The position numbers and the translations under genes are program-made. From VXYL01 sp963665195 (lineage in GTDB: Bacteria; Pseudomonadota; Gammaproteobacteria; Pseudomonadales; Azotimanducaceae), in the NCBI GenBank assembly GCA_963665195.1, contig OY762070.1:744001-808000 (forward strand): a stretch of 64,000 nt of DNA, read 5' to 3'. This document shows positions 17,961 through 24,860 of the stretch, piece after piece. The notes under the pieces are model-generated. The model searched no databases, was not told where the DNA came from, and saw only the letters and a program-made list of their open reading frames with translations. Positions within the stretch are counted from its first letter, which is position 1. Each line of letters starts with the position of its first letter.

Positions 17961-18275
17961 ATGCGGATGCCGACGGTGCTGGATGTCGCTGTGTCCGACG
18001 ACAAGCTCAGCGTAACGCTGAGCGACGGAAGGGCGCTCAGCGTACCCTCCAGTTGGTATCCGAGGCTCGCCCACGCGACGGCGGCGGAAAGGGCCAGCTG
18101 GACGATCATCGACAGCGGCGCGGGCGTGTACTGGCAGGATCTCGACGAGGACCTCAGTCTCGCGGGGCTCTTGGCGGGGACGCCGTCTCAGGAGAGCCAA
18201 GAGTCGCTGACGCGTTGGTTGGCCCGACGGTCTGACGCCCGAAGCAGCGCGGACTCGGCCTCCAAGCATAGCTGA
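17961..18275 (+). CDS. DUF2442 domain protein, partner of DUF4160
   Basis: 104 residues from the ATG at 17961, one base after the DUF4160 stop. The DUF2442 signature is complete: VLDVAVSDDKLSVTLSDGR, SVPSSWYPRL, WTIIDSGAGVYWQDLDEDLS, GLLAGTPSQES. The function of the pair is not established; it is predicted to be a toxin-antitoxin or regulatory pair. The last ~25 residues (after LTRWLARR) are not family-like and overlap the 3' end of the decayed DUF3368 gene on the other strand, so the normal stop may have been lost by a rearrangement near 18235. Confidence 0.8.
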   Translation: MRMPTVLDVAVSDDKLSVTLSDGRALSVPSSWYPRLAHATAAERASWTIIDSGAGVYWQDLDEDLSLAGLLAGTPSQESQESLTRWLARRSDARSSADSASKHS

Positions 18276-18521
18276 ATCGCCTCTACCTCACCTTGGCCTA
18301 GGCTTCGGGGAAACGCACCGCAACCTGCACCGCAGCGACCTGCAAGCAGCCGTCCGTTGCAGCCTGCTCGATTCGACGACCATCGATTCCTTCCTTCCCG
18401 CCGCACTCCCTCCGAACACGGCTGGAACGACCACCTCCGAGAATAGCCGGCGCAGCACGAACAGGGAGTCCGTCTTGGCCAATGCGATGAGCGGGTCCGC
18501 GTCGCTTACGACGACAGCCAA
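18188..18521 (-). pseudogene. DUF3368 (PIN-like) toxin, multiply frameshifted
   Basis: Read from a TTG at 18521 that overlaps the antitoxin 3' end, the first frame gives VVVSDADPLIALAKTDSLFV and LRRLFSEVVVPAVF, the DUF3368 opening. A second frame continues the family with RIEQAATDGCLQVAAVQVAVRF, and a third with LGQGEVEAIQLCLEAESAL and DRRAN. At least two frameshifts are therefore needed, and the C-terminus ends early at 18188, where it runs into the DUF2442 gene. DUF3368 proteins are PIN-fold RNase toxins partnered by UPF0175 antitoxins; this one cannot be expressed as a working protein. Confidence 0.75.
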
Positions 18522-18841
18522 TGAGATGCGTCCGCGACTTCGCCGTCCGTCGTCTCGTCGGGACTCACGATCTCGACGCCCAAGGAACCCAGATGGGTGA
18601 TGAACTCGTTGAGCGGCAGACCGCTGATCTTCGCCGCCAGGCTCAGCGACACGCACCCGTTCTTGTAGACATCCGCCGCGAGCGCCGGTCGAACGGCTCC
18701 CTCATCCATGGCGGACGTATCCAGATGCACCAGCAATGCGGCAGGTTCATCCCCGCCGAGTATGAGAACCGGCTGCTCCTTGGCCCGCCGGATGGCGGCG
18801 GACGGGTCTCGTCCAAGCTCCCTTACGTCTGTGAGGTGCAT
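18506..18841 (-). CDS. UPF0175-type antitoxin with Phd-like N-terminus
   Basis: 111 residues from the ATG at 18841. The N-terminal ~45 residues resemble Phd/YefM antitoxins (DVRELGRDPSAAIRRAKEQ, then PVLILGGDEPAALLVH). The C-terminal ~45 residues are UPF0175-like (ALAADVYKNGCVSLSLAAK, ISGLPLNEFITHLGSLGVEI), the part that normally contacts a DUF3368 toxin. The decayed toxin overlaps its end. A second copy of the Phd-like N-terminus is found as scrap at 23725-23854. Confidence 0.8.
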   Translation of the reverse strand: MHLTDVRELGRDPSAAIRRAKEQPVLILGGDEPAALLVHLDTSAMDEGAVRPALAADVYKNGCVSLSLAAKISGLPLNEFITHLGSLGVEIVSPDETTDGEVADASHWLSS

Positions 18842-19046
18842 TTGCGGCAACCCCTTGGTGGTTCGCTGAGTGTAAGGCGTCGGCGACATTCGTGGATCCC
18901 ATCAAGCTCCCTGCCACCGCGTTCGCATGACCGTCAACTCGACTCGGTTCTGAGTCGATAACCAACCGTCGGCAATGGCGCGTTGCTCGGCACGCCCCGT
19001 CGCTAGTCGACGCCGTGTCCTCTCGGTGCCGGCCGGGCGATTCACT

Positions 19047-19401
19047 CTACCACCGACTGGGCTCCCGTACTCTGAGCCTGCCCTTCTCTGCCGTCACAAT
19101 GGCACCGGACTCCAGTTCCGGGCCATGAGCATCGAGCACTCTCAGGCATACCTCCGCCTGTTGTCTCGCCGAGAAATCGACCAGCCGGAGGATCCCGGCG
19201 TGCGGTTGCCGAAGGACGATGGCCAGTTCGCCGAAGTCTTTGTCCAGCGTCACCAAGATGCGACGTTGCTCACGCGCTGCCGCAAGGATCGCCTCATCAC
19301 CGGGGTCTTCCTCCCAGTCGCCCGACCACACGACATCGTGCCCGGCGTCCCGCACTTCCGACACGGCTCCGCCCCACACGCAAGTCGAGAAGCACTCTCA
19401 T
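19047..19401 (-). pseudogene. DUF5615 PIN-like toxin, frameshifted near N-terminus
   Basis: The main frame from 19379 reads WGGAVSEVRDAGHDVVWSGD, EDPGDEAILAAAREQRRILV, TLDKDFGELA, an otherwise complete DUF5615 PIN-like ribonuclease (acidic TLDKDFG motif kept). The first codons, MRVLLD from the ATG at 19401, are in another frame; a two-base loss near 19383 explains the break. The ATG overlaps the stop of the preceding DUF433 remnant (ATGA), the usual coupling of these pairs. Confidence 0.75.
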
Positions 19402-19532
19402 CCATCGCCCGCCACCAACGCCGGCTCAACACGCTCGTGTCCCACCATCCGGTGCGCATAGACCAAGCACGCGCGAATGTCCTCTGGCTCAAGCCACGGG
19501 TAGCCATCGAGAATCGAGGAGGTCGTTCTCAT
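19398..19532 (-). pseudogene. DUF433 antitoxin remnant
   Basis: A 44-residue C-terminal piece of a DUF433 antitoxin (ILDGYPWLEPEDIRACLVYA) directly upstream of and overlapping the DUF5615 frame. The expected N-terminal DPxVLGGKPxIRGTRI region is absent. Traces such as NVLVGETPR can be read in another frame between 19533 and 19640, so decay by several indels is more likely than a clean deletion. It is unlikely to function. Confidence 0.6.
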
Positions 19533-19673
19533 TTAGGCATTGCATCGGGCCTCGCAGGCTGCCCTGTGGACGGACCAGGTCACGCTGTTGCGCGGCGTCT
19601 CGCCAACGAGCACGTTGTCGCACAGGAGGCTGCCTAAAGCCCAGTGCCAGATGTACTGAACCGGAACAGGTAC

Positions 19674-19700
19674 TTGACATATCCTTCGGACTGTCCGAAG
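19674..19700 (+). promoter_or_regulatory. Possible -35 box and palindromic operator
   Basis: TTGACA at 19674-19679 is followed by a perfect inverted repeat CTTCGGAC-T-GTCCGAAG at 19684-19700. DUF433-type antitoxins are expected to autoregulate their operon, and a palindrome between a -35 box and the gene would suit that. The second copy upstream of 24405 keeps TTGACA but has an imperfect palindrome. No clear -10 element is seen. Confidence 0.4.
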
Positions 19701-19745
19701 TTCGACTCCATCGGGTTCCCGCCACAGGCACCTACCGAGTGCATC

Positions 19746-19985
19746 ATGACCACAGCGGCAATGATGAAGCGAATCACCTTCGACCCCAACGTCATGGGAG
19801 GCAAGGCCTGCATCAGGGGGCTTCGGGTGACGGTTGGCACGGTGCTGGGCCTGCTGGCGGCGGGTCGAGGGCCCGGCGAGATCATCGACGCCTATCCTTA
19901 CCTTGAGCGCGAGGACATCGACGCGGCCCTAGCCTACGCGGCGTGGCGGCTTGAAGAGCGCGAAGTGCCGCTCGCGGGCGCATGA
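19746..19985 (+). CDS. DUF433 antitoxin, copy A
   Basis: 79 residues. The DUF433 core is complete: ITFDPNVMGGKACIRGLRVT, GLLAAGRGPGEIIDAYPYL, then EREDIDAALAYAAWRLEE. DUF433 proteins are predicted helix-turn-helix antitoxins for DUF5615 PIN-like toxins. The start used, ATG at 19746, matches the second copy (24405); ATG at 19764 is also possible. It overlaps the following toxin gene by four bases (GCATGA). It differs from copy B at only two residues. Confidence 0.88.
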   Translation: MTTAAMMKRITFDPNVMGGKACIRGLRVTVGTVLGLLAAGRGPGEIIDAYPYLEREDIDAALAYAAWRLEEREVPLAGA

Positions 19986-20311
19986 CAGTCAAGCTACTGA
20001 TCGATGTGAACCTCTCTCCGAAGTGGGCACCCGTGTTGAGGGATCTGGGATGGCCCACCATCCATTGGTCGGATATAGGCGATCCTCGGGCAACCGAAGA
20101 TACGATCATGGCGTGGGCTCGACTGAACGACCATGTGGTGCTCACCCACGATCTGGACTTCGGCACCATGCTCGCGTTGTCAGGCGAGAGCGGACCCAGC
20201 GGCACCGCGGCACCGAAGTTCGGCCAAGCGGGCGGTGGCGTCGAAGTCAGCTTCGTCCAGGCATGTCCGCCGGGTACCGTGGTCGGGCAGACTCGCGAGC
20301 AGGAGAGGTGA
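19982..20311 (+). CDS. DUF5615 PIN-like toxin, copy A, chimeric C-terminus
   Basis: The first ~73 residues (MTVKLLIDVNLSPKWAPVLR, IHWSDIGDPRATEDTIM, LTHDLDFGTMLALSG) are nearly identical to the toxin at 24641 and include the acidic PIN-like residues in IDVN and HDLDFG. After GPS the sequence switches to unrelated GTAAPKFGQAGGGVEVSF and ends after 109 residues instead of 127. The true C-terminal half is thus missing and replaced by foreign sequence at the repeat breakpoint (~20201). Whether the hybrid is active is unclear; I treat it as damaged. Confidence 0.75.
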   Translation: MTVKLLIDVNLSPKWAPVLRDLGWPTIHWSDIGDPRATEDTIMAWARLNDHVVLTHDLDFGTMLALSGESGPSGTAAPKFGQAGGGVEVSFVQACPPGTVVGQTREQER

Positions 20312-20529
20312 CCGTGCGCCTGCAACTCGAGGAGCCTTGGATAGGACGGTTGTGCCGCCTGCCCGAGACGGGCATGGGCTACCAGCGCGTGGACGTCAAG
20401 CTCCAGAACGGCTCGGTGGTCAACGACGTGCTTGTGTTCAACGCGGAAGAGATGGAGTGGCCCGGCGCCGACTCCATCCGGGCGTGCGACATCGCCGAGA
20501 TCGCGCTGAGCAAGCGGCGCGGGGCTTGA
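20308..20529 (+). CDS. Small conserved-looking hypothetical protein, 73 aa
   Basis: A 73-residue frame beginning at a GTG that overlaps the toxin stop (GTGA); a second GTG lies six bases later. It reads as a compact beta-rich protein: PWIGRLCRLPETGMGYQRVD, then VVNDVLVFNAEEMEWPGA. The composition is balanced and protein-like, and the pattern GMGYQRVDV..G..V.DVLVFNAE looks like a real small family, but I cannot name it. It came in with the sequence that replaced the toxin tail. Confidence 0.55.
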   Translation: MTVRLQLEEPWIGRLCRLPETGMGYQRVDVKLQNGSVVNDVLVFNAEEMEWPGADSIRACDIAEIALSKRRGA

Positions 20530-20759
20530 CGCCTCCATGTGGGCGTAGCGGCAATATGCACGCCAGCCGGCCCGGCCTCCGTTGGCAGGCTCGACAGCGA
20601 CCCATCTGTGGGTAGCGCAGACGCCACCATCATCGAAGGACGAGTTTCTTGTGCCTCCCAGGCCGCTGAGCCCTCGTTTGCGACGTCCGTCCACTGATCG
20701 GCTCATAGGAGCGCGACCGACACTTGCAGCCCTGTTGTGCAATCGCATGCCTCCCCCTA

Positions 20760-20847
20760 CTCGCCACACCTGCGCCTGCCCCGCCGGGCCCTGCAAGGGG
20801 AGGGGGATCACGGCTTCGTACGCGGAGTTCACGGATCCCTCGATCAC
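20760..20847 (-). pseudogene. Retropepsin-like (clan AA) aspartic protease, truncated
   Basis: From the GTG at 20847, which overlaps the stop of the gene at 20844 (GTGA), the frame reads VIEGSVNSAYEAVIPLPLQG and PAGQ, the opening of the small bacterial clan AA aspartic proteases. The expected Asp-Thr-Gly active-site motif should follow within ~10 residues but the similarity stops near 20765 and is replaced by unrelated sequence. The catalytic part is lost. Confidence 0.6.
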
Positions 20848-21116
20848 CCGGTCCTCCGCAGACCACCGCCGCCGAAGCTGCCGAGCGCCCGGTACCCCGC
20901 CCGCACCAGCCAAACACGGGCTTCGGGGCGCCGCTCGCGAAGCTCCTCGGCTGCGGCGACTTCGCTGCCCGCGACGGAGTAGTCCCTACTGTCCACGTCG
21001 ATGGCGACGAACGCGCCGACACGGCCCGGCTCGACCCTTCGCCGGATGTCCCGCTCGTATATCTCCTCGCCAAGGCGAGCCGTCTCTCCCGGGGTTCTGC
21101 GCGCTGGCGTCTCCAT
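20844..21116 (-). CDS. Small hypothetical protein, usual partner of clan AA protease
   Basis: 90 residues. It has the pattern of a small family that often sits before clan AA aspartic protease genes: GEEIYERDIRRRVEPGRVGA, FVAIDVDSRDYSVAGSE, ARVWLVRAGYRALGSFGG. The function is unknown; the pair is thought to behave like an addiction module, which I regard as unproven. The gene itself seems intact, with its stop overlapping the start of the truncated protease. Confidence 0.65.
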   Translation of the reverse strand: METPARRTPGETARLGEEIYERDIRRRVEPGRVGAFVAIDVDSRDYSVAGSEVAAAEELRERRPEARVWLVRAGYRALGSFGGGGLRRTG

Positions 21117-21236
21117 GTTTTTCGTTTAGCACCCTTCTGCTCGCGCCCGATTGTAACGCCCACCGACTCCCCCGATGCGGCGCCTGTTGCCCGTTGCGGG
21201 CGTGACGGCGTGCATCGCCGGGTCGTGCCCGGCCTG

Positions 21237-21401
21237 GCGGACGTCGTGGATGCGATGGGCGATGCCGAACTCGCGTGGGCGTTCCTCAGCCAGGAATGGC
21301 CTTTCGACGAAGCGGTGGCCAAGCCGCTCGACAGGCTGAGCGCCGGGCAGCTTGACAATGTGCTGTCTGCGGCCGCGGGGTTCGGCGCAACGCACACGTG
21401 A
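21237..21401 (+). pseudogene. Possible fragment of Xre/MbcA-type antitoxin
   Basis: An in-frame stretch ADVVDAMGDAELAWAFLSQE, FDEAVAKPLDRLSAGQLDNV resembles the toxin-binding end of DUF2384 antitoxins such as the intact one at 16831. No start and no N-terminal domain can be found upstream, and no RES toxin follows. The assignment rests on weak pattern similarity. The rest of 21117-21548 shows nothing I can support. Confidence 0.3.
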
Positions 21402-21548
21402 GAGACCGCTACCGACGGAGCCTGATCGAGCCGCTTCTGCACGCAGTCGCGCTCTCCGCGGCGACGTCGTCGCGTTTGAACTCGAGCCCGGCGTTCTCGC
21501 CGTTTCGGATGAGGTCGATCAGTTCGGTCCTGTTCACGACCCAAGAAC

Positions 21549-23087
21549 CTACACCGGTGCGGGCGGGTGGCGGCGCGACTCCCAAACGCGATGCCTCAAC
21601 CGGACTCGGTCGGCGTCGTCGATGATGTCCAGATTGTGCAGGTGTTCGATGAGCGCGGACTCGTTGACATGGAGCGCTGTGGCCAATCGGCGTAGCTCAT
21701 GGTCGTCGATCCGGTTCGTGCGAATGCTCGAGTGAACGAGCCCGCGCGGCATCAGCAAGTACGCGGCGAAGGCGTTGGCCCGCTTCTCCACGCCTGGCGG
21801 GGCCCATGGACCGCTGGCATGGGAAACGCGCCTGGCGCGGGTGCGGTCGAAGAGCACATGGCAGAGTTCGTGCGCGATGGTGAACCGCATGCCGGATTCG
21901 TTGTCGTTGAAGGGATGCGTGCGGTTCACGACGATGCGCGGGGCGAAGCCGACGCCGGCGAAGGCGATGCCCCGGATACTGTCGGTATTGAAGTCCGTCG
22001 TGTCGACACGAACCTCGAGACGTTCGCAGATGTGCCGGACATCCACCGGCTGGTGGGCGTTCAACAAGCCGAGATCCTCGAGGAGCTCCGTGGCGAAACG
22101 ATCGCCGTCCTGATGGGGAACGCCCAGTGGTTCCTCGGCCCGCTCGTGGACGAGGCTAGCGAGATCGCTGCCATCCGCTCCGCCAAAGGCGTCGACCATG
22201 GCATCCCGCATCGACGTGACATCGGCACCGTCGAGCGTGGGTTCGACGCCACCGAACATGGCGACCGCCGGCGAGAATTCCTCGATGCACGGAACATCAT
22301 CGGGACGCGAACCATGGTCAAAGAGGTCCAGACGACCGATTTGTTCGAACGACTCCCGCACGCGGTCGAACAGTCCGGCCCCGAAATAGGTGCGCTCCGG
22401 AGGCGCGGTGGAATCGCGCAGAAGCTGGATCTTGCCTTGCAGCGCAGCCACGTCCGACCGAAAACCCGCGTGCTCGGCGTGCTCGGGCGGGATGTGTTCG
22501 GCGGCCCAGCAAAGGGTGCGCCAAAGCGGTTTCGCAACTGCCATGACGGGAAGCCGGAGCTGGCCTGCCGCGCTCTCGAACGCGAGACCCGGAGGGGAGA
22601 ACTCGGCGGGAAGTCCCGACCACGACAGCTCGATGTCGTCGGCGAACCGGCGGACGAACAGGTCGGGGAATATCCCGCCGGTCGCAGCGAACCGAATCCC
22701 GTGCCGCCCGTACCACGCCTGGGCGTTGCACCAGTTTTCTTCGCCATTGGGATCGTCCGCAGCGATCCAGCCCAAGGCGCGGCGACACGCGATGGCCGCA
22801 GGCCCGACCGTCTTGCTGGGCCACGAGTATCGCTCCTCGTGCAGCAATGCATGCCAGTTGTCGGCCAGCCAGCCAAGCAAAGGCGAGAGATACCAGCCGA
22901 CATGGGACTGACGGTGGCCGTCCAACCCACTGGCGGTGAGGCAGACTCCTGCCGCCGTGATCTCGATCTCGCCCATCGACCAGCCGTGATCCCTTGGTCG
23001 CCGCCCTGCGGGATGAGGATCGTCGACCCAGCGAACAGCCACCTCGAAAGCGTCCGGTGCCCCTGCTCGGAACCAGCTACTCGGCAT
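21549..23087 (-). CDS. ImmA/IrrE-family metallopeptidase with long N-terminal domain
   Basis: 512 residues from the ATG at 23087. The zinc peptidase motif HELCH lies at residues 406-410 in a typical ImmA context (GMRFTIAHELCHVLFD, then ANAFAAYLLMP). The preceding VDVRHICERLEVRVD is the standard approach to the ImmA domain. The first ~330 residues form an uncharacterised Trp-rich domain with no motif I recognise. ImmA peptidases cleave repressors or antitoxins, so a regulatory proteolysis role is likely. The gene overlaps the small gene upstream by 11 bp, indicating a two-gene unit. Confidence 0.85.
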   Translation of the reverse strand: MPSSWFRAGAPDAFEVAVRWVDDPHPAGRRPRDHGWSMGEIEITAAGVCLTASGLDGHRQSHVGWYLSPLLGWLADNWHALLHEERYSWPSKTVGPAAIACRRALGWIAADDPNGEENWCNAQAWYGRHGIRFAATGGIFPDLFVRRFADDIELSWSGLPAEFSPPGLAFESAAGQLRLPVMAVAKPLWRTLCWAAEHIPPEHAEHAGFRSDVAALQGKIQLLRDSTAPPERTYFGAGLFDRVRESFEQIGRLDLFDHGSRPDDVPCIEEFSPAVAMFGGVEPTLDGADVTSMRDAMVDAFGGADGSDLASLVHERAEEPLGVPHQDGDRFATELLEDLGLLNAHQPVDVRHICERLEVRVDTTDFNTDSIRGIAFAGVGFAPRIVVNRTHPFNDNESGMRFTIAHELCHVLFDRTRARRVSHASGPWAPPGVEKRANAFAAYLLMPRGLVHSSIRTNRIDDHELRRLATALHVNESALIEHLHNLDIIDDADRVRLRHRVWESRRHPPAPV

Positions 23088-23477
23088 CGTCGAACTCGCT
23101 TGGCAGGGCCCATCCTCGGTCGCTCGGATCCACCGATTGCCGGCGGATGCGACGCGCATCCACGAGCCCGTTGTTCACGAAGTGATTTCGGACGTTCCTC
23201 GGGACATCGGCCCAGGGAAGCGGATAGCCGTGCCACGTTCCGTCGTTGGTCGGGATCGCAACAAATGCGATGCCGCGCCCCGTCGCGTAGCGGCGCCGTC
23301 GTCGCCAGGAATGCTGTTGTCGAACATCCCATGCGCTTCGGTGCGCGACCACGGGTGCTGGTCGGTGTCGCCTGCGAACCCGCGGCCGTCGGCGCGATGG
23401 GTCCACTCGGGGCACAGCGTGCCGAAGCCGCCGCCAGGACGCCAACGCTTGTGCTTCAAGGAACCTCTGTATCGCAT
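23077..23477 (-). pseudogene. Small partner gene of the ImmA peptidase, frameshifted
   Basis: Two frames combine into one ~130-residue protein. The first, from the ATG at 23477, reads MRYRGSLKHKRWRPGGGFGT, LCPEWTH and HGMFDNSIPGDD; the second reads RRYATGRGIAFVAIPTNDGT, WHGYPLPWADVP and ends at 23077. One missing C in the G/C run near 23305 explains the break. I have the impression of a conserved small protein (KHK..GRRG.LCPEWTH) commonly linked to ImmA-type genes, but I cannot name its function. Confidence 0.65.
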
Positions 23478-23587
23478 TCGACTTGCGCCTCGCCTGCAGT
23501 TGCCGGCCTCGAAAACGGACGCCGCGCGACCTTCTCCGTGGCGGAACGTACAACCTTACCCGGCGTCACGCAATGTCGTGTACCGGT

Positions 23588-23854
23588 TCAATACATCTGG
23601 CACCGGGCGCTAGGCGACCTCCTGCCCCCGCCAAGCGCTGCTGTGGTTCCTCGAAGGAAATGCGGCGGGCCTCGCCGCTGTCCGCGGCGCCCGGTGGCAG
23701 GCGTAGCGGGGGATGCCGTGCTTGGCGCCGGGCAATCCATGGCCAACGGATCCGGATGTACGATCACGGCGACAGGTTGATTTCTGCCGAGTATCACGAC
23801 CGGCTGGTCCCTGGCTTTGCGGATGAGGGCGGACGGGGGCTGCCCGAGTTCTCT
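23588..23854 (-). pseudogene. Phd-like antitoxin fragment
   Basis: VRELGQPPSALIRKARDQPV and VILGRNQPVAVIVHPDP match the Phd-like N-terminus of the antitoxin at 18506 nearly residue for residue. After about 45 residues the similarity ends and the frame becomes Pro/Arg/Gly-rich noise. The UPF0175 toxin-binding part is missing, there is no toxin gene, and its upstream end is joined to an unrelated fragment. Confidence 0.65.
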
Positions 23855-23925
23855 CACCGTCGCCGGAGCCCCATCGGCCACGTCCGCGGCCAGCAGCCGG
23901 AGGAACGCGCCCATTGCCGCGAACT
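23855..23925 (-). pseudogene. Fragment of DUF1592-type cytochrome gene
   Basis: About 70 bp encode FAAMGAFLRLLAADVADGAP, matching FAAMGTFLRLLGEDVAGGAP inside the large heme protein at 27462-32612 (DNA near 30330-30400). It runs in frame straight into the Phd-like fragment. It must derive from that gene or a paralogue; the DNA match is good but not identical. Confidence 0.6.
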
Positions 23926-24070
23926 GCTCGTGCTGGACTCCCGGGTGCCCCGCGTGCGCCTGCCGGAAGGGCGCGCGGCGCTGGTCGAGCCGCGGTGGGC
24001 CGGGCGGCTATCCGGGTTCACGCTTCCGATCGATGCGCTGGCAGATGCCGTTAGAGCCGGGAATCATTGA
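23926..24070 (+). mobile_element. ISL3-family transposase fragment (plus strand)
   Basis: A stretch reading LLVLDSRVPRVRLPEGRAAL, VEPRWAGRLSGFTLPIDALA, and ending at a stop at 24068-24070. This corresponds to the region just after the zinc-binding N-terminus of ISL3-family transposases (RVPRVRLPDG..ALVEP.WAGRLSGFTL). No DDE domain or terminal inverted repeats remain. The opposite-strand fragment at 24195 covers the adjacent upstream part of the same protein family. Confidence 0.6.
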
Positions 24071-24194
24071 CGCGGTGGTTGGCGCGACGATACGACACCC
24101 GAAGCGCTGGCGATGCCGCCGGCTGATGGATATGGCTGCGGCACGCCGGCCCGGACACGCGCTCCCCCAATCACCTTCAAACGCAACCGTTCGA

Positions 24195-24299
24195 TCACCA
24201 TCCTGCCTCGCCCAAAGCCCGCGGTACCCCCGTCTCCAGCACGCACTCGTCCGGGAAGAAGCTCAGGTGCCGGTAGCGCTCGGCCCGCGTGTCCTGCAT
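24195..24299 (-). mobile_element. ISL3-family transposase fragment (minus strand)
   Basis: Read on the minus strand from 24299: MQDTRAERYRHLSFFPDECV then LETGVPR. In ISL3 transposases this stretch (DTR...RHL.FFQHEC.L..R.PRV) directly precedes the part found on the plus strand at 23926. The two pieces are in opposite orientation, so either two ISL3 copies left remnants or one copy was split by an inversion. Confidence 0.5.
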
Positions 24300-24326
24300 C
24301 GGCGTCGAGTTGCACCGTCGTCGTCC

Positions 24327-24860
24327 GGTACTTGACATCTCCTCCGGACTGCCCCAAGTTCGGCTCCATTGGGTTCCCGCCAATAGGCTGTTACCGAGTG
24401 GACCATGACCACAGCGGCAATGATGAAGCGAATCACCTTCGACCCCAACGTCATGGGAGGGAAGGCCTGCATCAGGGGACTTCGGGTGACGGTTGGCACG
24501 GTGGTGGGCCTGCTGGCGGCGGGTCGAGGGCCCGGCGAGATCGTGGACGCCTATCCGTACCTTGAGCGCGAAGACATCGACGCAGCCTTGGCCTACGCGG
24601 CGTGGCGGCTTGAAGAGCGCGAAGTGCCGCTCGCCGGCGCATGACAGTCAAGCTACTGATCGACGTGAACCTCTCGCCGAAGTGGGCACCCGTGTTGAGA
24701 GACTTGGGATGGCCCACCATCCATTGGTCGGATATAGGTGATCCTCGTGCAACCGACGATACGATCATGGCGTGGGCTCGACAGAACGACCATGCGGTGC
24801 TCACCCACGATCTGGACTTCGGCACCATGCTCGCGTTGTCAGGCGCAAGCGGACCCAGCG
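24327..24860. repeat. Long direct repeat, copy B (DUF433/DUF5615 module)
   Basis: The counterpart of 19669-20201. Here the sequence continues past the breakpoint (after GGACCCAGCG) into an intact toxin C-terminus, so this is the more original copy. Upstream similarity fades before GGTACTTGACAT, at the edge of the ISL3 scrap. Confidence 0.85.
24405..24644 (+). CDS. DUF433 antitoxin, copy B
   Basis: 79 residues, identical to copy A apart from two substitutions (L to V in GTVVGLL and I to V in GEIVDAY). The ATG at 24405 is used, with no strong ribosome binding site upstream. The frame overlaps the toxin start by four bases. Because its toxin is intact, this copy is the one that would have to be expressed to keep the module silent; the copy A product could also neutralise the copy B toxin. 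Confidence 0.9.
   Translation: MTTAAMMKRITFDPNVMGGKACIRGLRVTVGTVVGLLAAGRGPGEIVDAYPYLEREDIDAALAYAAWRLEEREVPLAGA

Larger units (their letters stand above)
19669..20201. repeat. Long direct repeat, copy A (DUF433/DUF5615 module)
   Basis: About 533 bp nearly identical to 24327-24860. It starts at GGTACTTGACAT in the upstream region, covers the whole DUF433 gene and the first ~73 codons of DUF5615, and stops abruptly after CGGACCCAGCG. From the DUF433 ATG to the breakpoint the two copies align without gaps at a constant offset of 4659 bp. I see no target-site duplication or IS ends, so copying by recombination is more likely than transposition. Confidence 0.85.

Noticed and set aside
19669..24860. 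The direct repeat considered as IS ends or a composite transposon
   Set aside because: No terminal inverted repeats, no transposase inside the copies and no target duplication; the copies contain toxin-antitoxin genes.
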